6,707 nucleotides of DNA, from NCBI GenBank assembly GCA_934454035.1, contig CAKSFY010000119.1, positions 1 to 6,707 of the forward strand. Reading direction: 5' to 3'. The position numbers and the translations under genes are program-made. The stretch comes from an uncultured Clostridia bacterium (lineage in GTDB: Bacteria; Bacillota; Clostridia; UBA1381). This document shows positions 1 through 5,135 of this stretch, piece after piece. Each line of letters begins with the position of its first letter. Within the stretch, counting starts at the first letter, position 1. The notes under the pieces were generated by a model that saw only the letters and a program-made list of their open reading frames with translations, searched no databases and was not told the origin of the DNA.

Positions 1-21
1 TGTTACAAACTCTATTTGCAT

Positions 22-48
22 CTTTCCGTACTGCTCGGACGGAAAGGA
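22..48 (+). promoter_or_regulatory. Leader hairpin covering the RBS of the sigma-like gene
   Basis: CTTTCCGT (22-29) and ACGGAAAG (39-46) are perfect inverted repeats that form an 8-bp stem with a 9-nt loop. The right arm contains most of the purine-rich Shine-Dalgarno GGAAAGGA (41-48), which lies 6 nt before the ATG at 55. If the hairpin folds in the mRNA, ribosome access to the sigma-like gene would be reduced. The inverted repeat is seen directly; a regulatory role is inferred. There is no T-tract, so it is not an intrinsic terminator. Confidence 0.45.
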
Positions 49-54
49 CAATCT

Positions 55-654
55 ATGAAAACAAAGAAAACCCCAACAGCCAAAAGAGGAACTTACAAAC
101 TTTTCGATGATGACGGGCATTTTATCACGGAGTACAAGCCCGGCAAAGACGGAGTTACGGAGGTCGATATTCTCAATCTCCACAAAATGGACGACCACGA
201 GGTGTACATAAACAACAAGGGCAGGTGGCTGCCCAAAGAGTGTATGCCGATGTATGAGCAAATGAAAGCGAAATTTATTGAGAAATTTAAAGAAGAACAT
301 GGCCGTGAGCCGCGCAAAAACGAGATTCCAAAGCCGCACCGTCAGTACATATCAATTGATGCTCAGATTACCGCAAGCGGTGATGATCTCGGCGACAGCA
401 GCCGGCTTGAGGCGGAGCTTGCCGTATATGATGATGCCGATGATGAGTCGGATGCCGTTATTTGCTTAAAAGAGATAATTGCCGCAATGCCGGAGAAGTG
501 GCAGCAAGTATACAGGCTGTTTTATTCTGAGAAATATAACAAAACACAGATAGGCAGAATGCTTGGTGTCAGTGAAAGTTATGTCAGACAATTGATTAAA
601 AAATTTGAATCTGCAATAGCAAATGACGAGATTTTGAAAAAATTTTATCGCTGA
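55..654 (+). CDS. Phage sigma-70 region 4-like transcriptional regulator
   Basis: The 199-aa product probably acts in transcription initiation as a sigma-factor-like or ArpU-like activator of phage genes. The C-terminal third (about 133-190) resembles sigma-70 region 4: a helix containing 'AMPEKWQQVYRLFY', then a helix-turn-helix around 'NKTQIGRMLGVSESYVRQLI' (162-181), the part that in sigma factors contacts the -35 element. The N-terminal 100 residues are charged, start with a basic tail and a 'KLFDDDGHFITEYKPG' segment, and show no recognisable region 2, so binding of a -10 element by this protein alone is unlikely. I chose the ATG at 55 because GGAAAGGA sits 6 nt upstream; an in-frame TTG at 16 has no usable Shine-Dalgarno and would place the leader hairpin inside the gene. 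The stop codon TGA (652-654) is the first three bases of a repeated 37-bp element. Region 4-like identity is fairly sure; the promoter target is unknown. Confidence 0.8.
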   Translation: MKTKKTPTAKRGTYKLFDDDGHFITEYKPGKDGVTEVDILNLHKMDDHEVYINNKGRWLPKECMPMYEQMKAKFIEKFKEEHGREPRKNEIPKPHRQYISIDAQITASGDDLGDSSRLEAELAVYDDADDESDAVICLKEIIAAMPEKWQQVYRLFYSEKYNKTQIGRMLGVSESYVRQLIKKFESAIANDEILKKFYR

Positions 655-688
655 TACTTCGGATTTTATATTTTTCTTTTGCCTATAG
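652..688 (+). repeat. 37-bp direct repeat, copy A (candidate phage promoter)
   Basis: This stretch matches 5047-5083 at 33 of 37 positions with no gaps. The invariant blocks are TGATACTTCGGATTT at the left and TTTTCTTTTGCCTATAG at the right; all four differences fall in the A/T-rich middle (667, 669-671, give or take one base). It begins at the stop codon of the sigma-like gene and ends 49 bp before the next start codon. The TATAG near the right end weakly resembles a -10 box, but no good consensus -35 stands at 17 bp, which would fit a promoter recognised with help from a phage factor. The repeat is directly visible; promoter function is inferred. Confidence 0.75.
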
Positions 689-698
689 GTATGTAAGG

Positions 699-718
699 GC
701 AAGCGAAACAGTCCTTGC
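699..718 (+). promoter_or_regulatory. Small hairpin downstream of repeat copy A
   Basis: GCAAG (699-703) and CTTGC (714-718) can form a 5-bp stem with a 10-nt loop, 11 bp after the end of repeat copy A and 19 bp before the start codon at 738. Copy B of the repeat is followed by a hairpin in a comparable place. If the repeat is a promoter, the hairpin would lie in the 5' leader of the transcript. The stem is short and could be chance. Confidence 0.25.
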
Positions 719-737
719 AGAAAGGAAGGCAAAAGAT

Positions 738-971
738 ATGGCACTTAGGCACAAGATAAGAATTAATGTATCGGACGAAAAATCCAAGACAAGAGTTCTT
801 GAAGGCGCTGACCGCAGATTGTCGATGCGATTGCTCCGTTTTTTGTTCGGAGATTTCACAACGGTATATCTGCTGTCGCCCGGACAGAGTGTCGAATCGG
901 TGGAAATTCATGAAGTCAAAGGAGGTGGAAAGGCAAATGAGCAAAGTAAAACTGTTGTTGGACGTAATTGA
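738..971 (+). CDS. Small basic phage protein, unknown function
   Basis: A 77-aa protein rich in Arg and Lys (for example 'RRLSMRLLRFLFGDF', 26-40), with likely beta strands 'KIRINV' (6-11), 'TVYLLSP' (42-48) and 'SVEIHEV' (54-60). There is no signal peptide or membrane segment. I recall similar short proteins at this place, just upstream of the 'rrp5-like' gene, in phages and prophages of Clostridia, but know of no assigned function. The start is supported by the Shine-Dalgarno AAAGGAAGG (721-729) about 8 nt before the ATG. The last 11 codons overlap the next gene by 35 nt in another frame, and the codons for Lys-Gly-Gly-Gly contain the next gene's ribosome binding site (GGAGGTGG). The basic, compact character would suit nucleic acid binding, which is only a guess. 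The longer reading of the competing frame from 766 was rejected. Confidence 0.7.
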   Translation: MALRHKIRINVSDEKSKTRVLEGADRRLSMRLLRFLFGDFTTVYLLSPGQSVESVEIHEVKGGGKANEQSKTVVGRN

Positions 972-1257
972 AGATATTCGCTCTTTAGGTGACAGCCTGC
1001 AGGTTTTAGCTGATGCAATGGCAAGCGGTGACACAGCCGAACAACCCAAAACCAAAGCGAAACCCGCTCCAAAGGCTGAACAGAAAGCAATCACCCTTGA
1101 AGATGTGAGAAAGGTTCTTGCCGAAAAATCAAGAGCCGGTTTTACAAACGAGGTTAAGGCAATTATCACAGCACACGGTTCGGATAAGCTGTCGGATATA
1201 AACCCGGCAGAATATGAGTTCGTGCTGAAAGAAGCCGAGGTGATCGGCAATGCCTGA
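937..1257 (+). CDS. Phage protein of the family often mislabelled 'rRNA biogenesis protein rrp5'
   Basis: A 106-aa protein with three parts: an N-terminal helix 'KVKLLLDVIEDIRSLGDSLQVLADAM' region (4-28, stated here by its ends) that looks like a coiled coil, a Lys/Ala/Pro-rich linker (32-50), and a C-terminal domain (51-102) with the pattern 'ITLEDVRKVLAEKSRAG' then 'AIITAHGSDKLSDI'. This C-terminal pattern recurs in many small Bacillota phage proteins located in replication modules and annotated, without real basis, as rrp5. The function is unknown; a role as an accessory to the replication or recombination proteins is inferred from its location. The ATG at 937 is chosen because GGAGGTGG (921-928) stands 8 nt upstream; in-frame ATGs at 766 and 910 lack such a site and would embed it within the gene. 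The gene overlaps the previous one by 35 nt and the next by 8 nt, so translational coupling with the nuclease gene is likely. Confidence 0.8.
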   Translation: MSKVKLLLDVIEDIRSLGDSLQVLADAMASGDTAEQPKTKAKPAPKAEQKAITLEDVRKVLAEKSRAGFTNEVKAIITAHGSDKLSDINPAEYEFVLKEAEVIGNA

Positions 1258-2386
1258 ACAGCACGCAGTATTATCTGCATCATCGAGTAAAATGTGGATG
1301 TCATGTCCGCCGTCGGCACAGCTTAATGCGGCGGCAAATGACACCCCTAGTGAATATGCAAAACAAGGTACCGCCGCACACCTGTGGGCGGAAACGAAAG
1401 TGAAACGCATTCTTGGGCAAAACCTAAAGGATCCGACAGAAGGTACAGAGTATTACGATGCCGAAATGGCTGAATGCACCGACAGTTATGCGCAGTATGT
1501 ATCCGAGCAAATTAAAAAGGCAAAACAGCGATGCAGTGACCCGATTGTACTTGTGGAGCAGAGAGTTGACTTCTCAAAGTGGGTTCCAGACGCTTATGGC
1601 ACAGCAGATATGGTCATAGTTTCCGATGATGTTCTTTCGATAATTGATCTGAAATACGGGGTCGGTATACCCGTTGATGCCGAGAATAATTCGCAAATGA
1701 TGTGTTACGCACTCGGCGCATTGGAACTTTTTGACGGCATCTATGACATCGGCAAAATTTCAATGACGATATTTCAGCCAAGGAGAGAAAATATCAGCGT
1801 TTATGAAATTTCAAAAGCGGAATTGTTGGAATGGGCGGACACAAAACTTGCTCCGGCGGCTGATCTTGCGTCAAAAGGCGAAGGAGAGTTTCATGCCGGC
1901 GAACACTGCCGTTTCTGCAAGATAAAAGCAACCTGCCGAAAGCGTGCGGAGTACAATCTTGAACTTGCACAGTATGACTTTAAGATGCCGGATGTTTTGG
2001 AAGATGCCGAAATTGAGATGATACTTTCAAAAGTCGATGATCTTGTTGCTTGGGCATCAGATATTAAAGAGTATGCACTATTGCAAGCGGTGAACGGCAA
2101 GCAATGGAGTGACTGGAAAGTTGTCGAGGGGCGGTCAAACAGAAAATATACCGATGAAGTATTGGTTGCCGACACAGTGAAAAACGCAGGCTTTGACCCT
2201 TACGAACATAAAATTCTGGGAATTACGGCAATGACAAAACTTCTCGGAAAGAACAAATTTGAAGATTTGCTCGGCGGTTTTATAGAAAAACCAAAGGGCA
2301 AGCCAACATTAGTACCTATGTCGGACAAGCGTCCGGCTTTGAGTAATGCGGCAGATGCCGCAGATGATTTTAAGGAGGAAATTTAA
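1250..2386 (+). CDS. DUF2800 family protein, PD-(D/E)XK nuclease-like with probable Fe-S cluster
   Basis: The 378-aa product is a phage RecB/Cas4-like nuclease candidate, acting on DNA in replication or recombination. Visible motifs in order: 'GTAAH' (40-44, the early helix motif of RecB-type nucleases), 'YGTAD' with D120, 'IIDLKYG' with D133 and K135 (the D-x-K core), and 'QMMCY' with Q149 and Y153 (the QxxxY motif). One Cys in the N-terminal 'SCPPS' (C19) and a late trio C220, C223 and C229 in 'HCRFCKIKATC' reproduce the one-plus-three cysteine plan that ligates a 4Fe-4S cluster in AddB and Cas4. The C-terminal 140 residues are acidic and unassigned, ending in an Ala/Asp-rich tail. The ATG at 1250 overlaps the end of the previous gene by 8 nt, so translation is probably coupled. 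Family assignment is strong; nuclease activity is deduced from motifs, and DUF2800 proteins remain little studied. Confidence 0.9.
   Translation: MPEQHAVLSASSSKMWMSCPPSAQLNAAANDTPSEYAKQGTAAHLWAETKVKRILGQNLKDPTEGTEYYDAEMAECTDSYAQYVSEQIKKAKQRCSDPIVLVEQRVDFSKWVPDAYGTADMVIVSDDVLSIIDLKYGVGIPVDAENNSQMMCYALGALELFDGIYDIGKISMTIFQPRRENISVYEISKAELLEWADTKLAPAADLASKGEGEFHAGEHCRFCKIKATCRKRAEYNLELAQYDFKMPDVLEDAEIEMILSKVDDLVAWASDIKEYALLQAVNGKQWSDWKVVEGRSNRKYTDEVLVADTVKNAGFDPYEHKILGITAMTKLLGKNKFEDLLGGFIEKPKGKPTLVPMSDKRPALSNAADAADDFKEEI
2347..2362 (+). promoter_or_regulatory. Inverted repeat upstream of the ssDNA-binding protein gene
   Basis: TGCGGCA (2347-2353) and TGCCGCA (2356-2362) are perfect inverted repeats, giving a 6-bp stem with a 4-nt loop. 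It lies in the last codons of the nuclease gene, 9 nt before the Shine-Dalgarno AAGGAGG (2372-2378) of the next gene. The same arms, GCGGCA and TGCCGC, recur upstream of the polymerase gene. Part may be due to the repeated Ala-Ala-Asp codons here, so function is uncertain. Confidence 0.3.
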
Positions 2387-2387
2387 C

Positions 2388-2948
2388 ATGACAAAATTTA
2401 ATAATCCCACAAAGGTAATCACAGGAGTAAACACAAGATGGAGCTATGCAAATGTATGGCAGCCAAAGTCAATTAACGGCGGCACACCGAAGTACAGCGT
2501 ATCTCTCATTATACCAAAAACCGATACGGATACCGTAAACAAGGTAAAGGTCGCAATTCAGGCGGCATATGACGAGGGCGAATCAAAGCTTAAGGGCAGC
2601 AGCAAAAGTGTACCTTCCCTATCGGTTATAAAAACACCTCTGCGTGACGGTGATTTGGAAAGACCCGATGATGAGGCTTACAAAAATGCATATTTCATAA
2701 ATGCAAACTCCTCAACCGCTCCCGGTGTGGTTGATGCTGACAGGCAGCCAATCATTGATACATCTGAGGTATACAGCGGTGTTTACGGCAGAGCGTCTAT
2801 CAATTTTTACGCATTTAATTCCAACGGAAACAAAGGAATTGCCTGCGGACTTAACAATCTTCAGAAAATAAAGGACGGCGAACCGCTCGGCGGAAAGAGC
2901 CGTGCAGAGGACGATTTTGCGGATGCGGACGATGATTTCTTAGCATAA
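2388..2948 (+). CDS. DUF2815 / Enc34-type single-stranded DNA-binding protein
   Basis: The 186-aa product matches the DUF2815 family, whose characterised member from Enterobacter phage Enc34 is an OB-fold ssDNA-binding protein. It should coat single-stranded DNA during phage replication and recombination. Visible features: N-terminal 'VITGVNTRWSYANVW' (10-24), the strand 'KYSVSLIIPK' (35-44), a helix 'VNKVKVAIQAAYDEG' (50-64), 'RDGDLERPDDEAY' (86-98), and 'GVYGRASINFYAFN' (131-144) followed by 'KGIACGLNNLQKI' (149-161), a hallmark stretch of the family. The C-terminus is strongly acidic and ends in Phe-Leu-Ala ('DDFADADDDFLA'), like the partner-recruiting tails of bacterial SSB and T7 gp2.5. 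The ATG at 2388 follows AAGGAGG at 9 nt; an upstream in-frame ATG at 2346 would lie deep inside the nuclease gene. It is placed between a nuclease gene and a polymerase gene, its usual context. Confidence 0.88.
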   Translation: MTKFNNPTKVITGVNTRWSYANVWQPKSINGGTPKYSVSLIIPKTDTDTVNKVKVAIQAAYDEGESKLKGSSKSVPSLSVIKTPLRDGDLERPDDEAYKNAYFINANSSTAPGVVDADRQPIIDTSEVYSGVYGRASINFYAFNSNGNKGIACGLNNLQKIKDGEPLGGKSRAEDDFADADDDFLA

Positions 2949-2959
2949 TAAATATACAT

Positions 2960-2983
2960 TGGCGGCAGGGCAACTTGCCGCCA
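2960..2983 (+). promoter_or_regulatory. Hairpin upstream of the DNA polymerase gene
   Basis: TGGCGGCA (2960-2967) and TGCCGCCA (2976-2983) form a perfect 8-bp GC-rich stem with an 8-nt loop. Only a weak 'TAATTCT' follows, so it is at best a poor terminator. The right-arm bases CCGCC (2978-2982) are also complementary to the GGCGG (2993-2997) in the polymerase ribosome binding site AAGGCGGTG, so two mutually exclusive structures are possible, one of which would hide that site. Structure is seen by base complementarity; a regulatory role is inferred. Confidence 0.4.
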
Positions 2984-3006
2984 TAATTCTAAGGCGGTGA
3001 AAATCA

Positions 3007-4992
3007 ATGAAAAACATATTTATTGACCTTGAAACTTACAGTGATATTGACCTGCAAAAATGCGGTGTCTACAAATATGCGGAAAGTCCGAATTTTGAAA
3101 TATTATTGTTTGGGTATTCTGTGGACGGCGGAGCGGTTTCTGTTGTTGACCTTGTAAATGGAGAAACCATACCGACCGAAATATTATTTGCGCTCACAGA
3201 TGACAGTGTTACAAAATGGGCATTTAATTCACAGTTTGAACGAGTGTGCCTGTCGGCATATCTTAAGAAAAACTATCCGCAGTATTTTAAGTCATACAAT
3301 GCCGATGATGATGATGCGGCAGGCAATTATATCTCCCCGAAAGGTTGGAAATGTTCGCTTGTGTGGGCGGCATATATGGGATTGCCGCTGTCGCTTAAAG
3401 CCGTGGGCGAGGTGTTAAAACTAACCGACCGAAAAATGGACGAAGGAAAAGCGCTTATTAAATACTTTTCCGTTCCGTGCAATCCCACAAAAGCAAACGG
3501 CGGCAGGACGAGGAACCTTCCTGAACACGATATACAAAAATGGAATATATTCAAAGAATATAACAAGCGTGATGTTGAGGTGGAAATGTCAATACATAAA
3601 AAGCTGCATAACTTTCCTGTTCCGGATTTTGTGTGGGAAGAATTTTGGATAGACCAGGTGATAAATGACCGAGGAATCGAGATAGATACAAATATCGTTA
3701 AAAATGCCATAAAAATTGATGAGATAACGAAGGCAAGGCTGACGGCGGCAATTAAAGAAATAACGGATTTGGAAAACCCAAACTCGGTAATGCAGATGAA
3801 ACAGTGGCTTGCGGAGAACGGACTCAAGGTTGATTCGCTCGGCAAAAATAAAGTAAAAGAACTGCTTAAATCCGCTCATTCAACGCTTGCGATTGTGCTC
3901 AAACTCAGACAGCAGCTTGCAAAATCTTCTGTTAAAAAATATCAGACAATGCAAAATACAATGTGTGCCGATCAGCGTGCAAGAGGAATGTTTCGCTTTT
4001 ACGGTGCAAACCGTTCCGGGCGGTGGGCAGGCAGACTGATTCAGCTGCAAAATCTGCCGCAAAACCATATGCCGGACTTAAGAGAGGCTCGCGAACTTGT
4101 GAAAACAGGAAATCTTACGGCGCTTGAAATTCTGTACGATGATATATCCGATACTCTCTCGCAACTGATCCGAACCGCATTTATACCAAAGTACGGATAT
4201 AAATTTATTGTTTCGGATTTTTCTGCCATTGAGGCGAGGGTAATTGCTCATATTGCGGGCGAAAAATGGAGAGCAGATGTTTTCAAACACGGCGGAGATA
4301 TTTATTGTGCGTCTGCGGAGCGAATGTTTCACTGCAAAGTTGAAAAACACGGCGAAAATTCGCACTTGCGTCAAAAGGGCAAGATTGCGGAATTGGCGCT
4401 CGGATACGGTGGTTCGGTCGGCGCTTTGAAATCGATGGGTGCGCTTGAAATGGGAATGAACGAAAACGAACTTCAGCCGCTTGTTGACAGTTGGAGAAAT
4501 GCAAATTCAAATATTGTTAACCTGTGGTGGGATGTTGACAGATGCGTAAAGCAGGTGATAAAAGAAAGAAACGCCGCAGATACACACGGGATAGGCTTTA
4601 AGTATGAAAGCGGTATGTTGTTTATCATTCTTCCGAGCGGCAGACAGCTTTGCTATGTGCGCCCGCGTATCGGCGAGAATCAATTCGGCGGCAAGTCTGT
4701 GACTTATGAAGGCATCAGCACAGCAAAGAAATGGGACAGGATTGAAAGCTACGGACCGAAGTTTGTGGAAAACATTGTACAGGCAATAAGCCGTGATATT
4801 CTCTGCTATGCGATGAAATCTCTATCCGATTATTATATTGTGGGTCATGTACACGATGAACTTATTATCGAATGCAAAAAAGATGTTGCTGTTGATTCTA
4901 TATGTGAGCAAATGAGTAAAACTCCGCCGTGGATGCCTGGGTTGATGCTAAATGCGGACGGCTACGAAACGGACTTTTATTGCAAAGATTAA
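3007..4992 (+). CDS. Phage family A DNA polymerase with 3'-5' exonuclease domain
   Basis: The 661-aa replicative polymerase lacks a 5' nuclease domain, as in T7-like and other phage Pol I enzymes. The N-terminal exonuclease domain (about 1-200) shows Exo I 'DLE' (D7, E9), Exo II 'FNSQFE' (N74, E78) and Exo III 'YNKRD' (Y185, D189). The polymerase domain (about 310-661) shows motif A 'DFSAIEAR' (D404 metal ligand, E409), motif B with R455, K459 and 'YG' at 467-468, and motif C 'HDE' (H616, D617 metal ligand, E618). The template-strand segment 'RFYGANRSGRWAGRLIQLQNLP' region around 330-351 is also typical. Two details stand out: Exo II ends in Glu where E. coli Pol I has Asp, and the O-helix position equal to Pol I Phe762 is Leu463. 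An Asp run (100-103) lies in the exonuclease domain. The start is fixed by AAGGCGGTG (2991-2999). The gene is the last before a strong terminator, so it closes the first transcription unit. Confidence 0.95.
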   Translation: MKNIFIDLETYSDIDLQKCGVYKYAESPNFEILLFGYSVDGGAVSVVDLVNGETIPTEILFALTDDSVTKWAFNSQFERVCLSAYLKKNYPQYFKSYNADDDDAAGNYISPKGWKCSLVWAAYMGLPLSLKAVGEVLKLTDRKMDEGKALIKYFSVPCNPTKANGGRTRNLPEHDIQKWNIFKEYNKRDVEVEMSIHKKLHNFPVPDFVWEEFWIDQVINDRGIEIDTNIVKNAIKIDEITKARLTAAIKEITDLENPNSVMQMKQWLAENGLKVDSLGKNKVKELLKSAHSTLAIVLKLRQQLAKSSVKKYQTMQNTMCADQRARGMFRFYGANRSGRWAGRLIQLQNLPQNHMPDLREARELVKTGNLTALEILYDDISDTLSQLIRTAFIPKYGYKFIVSDFSAIEARVIAHIAGEKWRADVFKHGGDIYCASAERMFHCKVEKHGENSHLRQKGKIAELALGYGGSVGALKSMGALEMGMNENELQPLVDSWRNANSNIVNLWWDVDRCVKQVIKERNAADTHGIGFKYESGMLFIILPSGRQLCYVRPRIGENQFGGKSVTYEGISTAKKWDRIESYGPKFVENIVQAISRDILCYAMKSLSDYYIVGHVHDELIIECKKDVAVDSICEQMSKTPPWMPGLMLNADGYETDFYCKD

Positions 4993-5001
4993 ATGATATA
5001 T

Positions 5002-5042
5002 TCCGGGATTGCGAAAAAATATTGCCAATCCCGGATTTTTTT
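5002..5042 (+). terminator. Rho-independent terminator after the DNA polymerase gene
   Basis: TCCGGGATTG (5002-5011) pairs perfectly with CAATCCCGGA (5026-5035), a 10-bp stem with a 14-nt loop, followed directly by seven T residues (5036-5042). It begins 9 bp after the polymerase stop codon. This is a textbook intrinsic terminator on the + strand and splits the window into two transcription units. Since it is followed within 5 bp by repeat copy B, a new promoter there is expected. Confidence 0.9.
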
Positions 5043-5046
5043 ATGA

Positions 5047-5083
5047 TGATACTTCGGATTTGAATATTTTCTTTTGCCTATAG
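5047..5083 (+). repeat. 37-bp direct repeat, copy B (candidate phage promoter)
   Basis: The second copy of the element at 652-688, 33 of 37 bases identical without gaps. Similarity continues a little to the left as TTTTAT (5039-5044 against 643-648) with a one-base offset. It lies immediately after the polymerase terminator and 52 bp before the antirepressor start codon, exactly where a promoter for the downstream genes is needed. This placement is the best argument that the element is a promoter; the TATAGA at 5079-5084 could serve as its -10 region. Other readings are an operator or a replication or recombination site. Confidence 0.75.
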
Positions 5084-5089
5084 ACTCAG

Positions 5090-5108
5090 AAGGCAGATTT
5101 TATGCCTT
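5090..5108 (+). promoter_or_regulatory. Small hairpin downstream of repeat copy B
   Basis: AAGGCA (5090-5095) and TGCCTT (5103-5108) form a perfect 6-bp stem with a 7-nt loop, 6 bp after the end of repeat copy B and 27 bp before the antirepressor ATG. It parallels the small hairpin after copy A, though the sequences differ. It may form in the 5' leader of the mRNA. It has no T-tract. Confidence 0.3.
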
Positions 5109-5135
5109 ACTATTTACAAAACGGAGGTAATTCCT

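Noticed and set aside
16..54. TTG start extending the sigma-like protein by 13 residues
   Set aside because: There is no Shine-Dalgarno ahead of it, and the hairpin and GGAAAGGA lie just before the ATG at 55, which begins the family-like sequence.
766..936. Upstream extension of the 106-aa protein to an ATG at 766
   Set aside because: The strong site GGAGGTGG at 921-928 points to 937, and the extension would overlap nearly all of the 77-aa gene, whose own frame looks like a conserved phage protein.
666..1319. Reverse-strand open frame of 217 codons
   Set aside because: It runs antisense to three + strand genes with good ribosome binding sites and family resemblance. It is rich in Ser, Cys and Phe as expected for the complement of Glu/Lys/Ala-rich genes, and its product resembles nothing I recognise.
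2960..2990. Intrinsic terminator between SSB and polymerase genes
   Set aside because: The stem is strong but is followed by TAATTCT and not a T-run, so termination should be weak at best.
3301..3318. GAT triplet run in the polymerase gene, with similar GAT-rich stretches at 427-456 and 2928-2940
   Set aside because: These are explained by Asp-rich loops or acidic tails in the encoded proteins; they are too short and irregular to call as microsatellites.
3327..3845. Reverse-strand open frame of 172 codons inside the polymerase gene
   Set aside because: It lies wholly within the conserved polymerase coding sequence on the other strand and has no recognisable domain.
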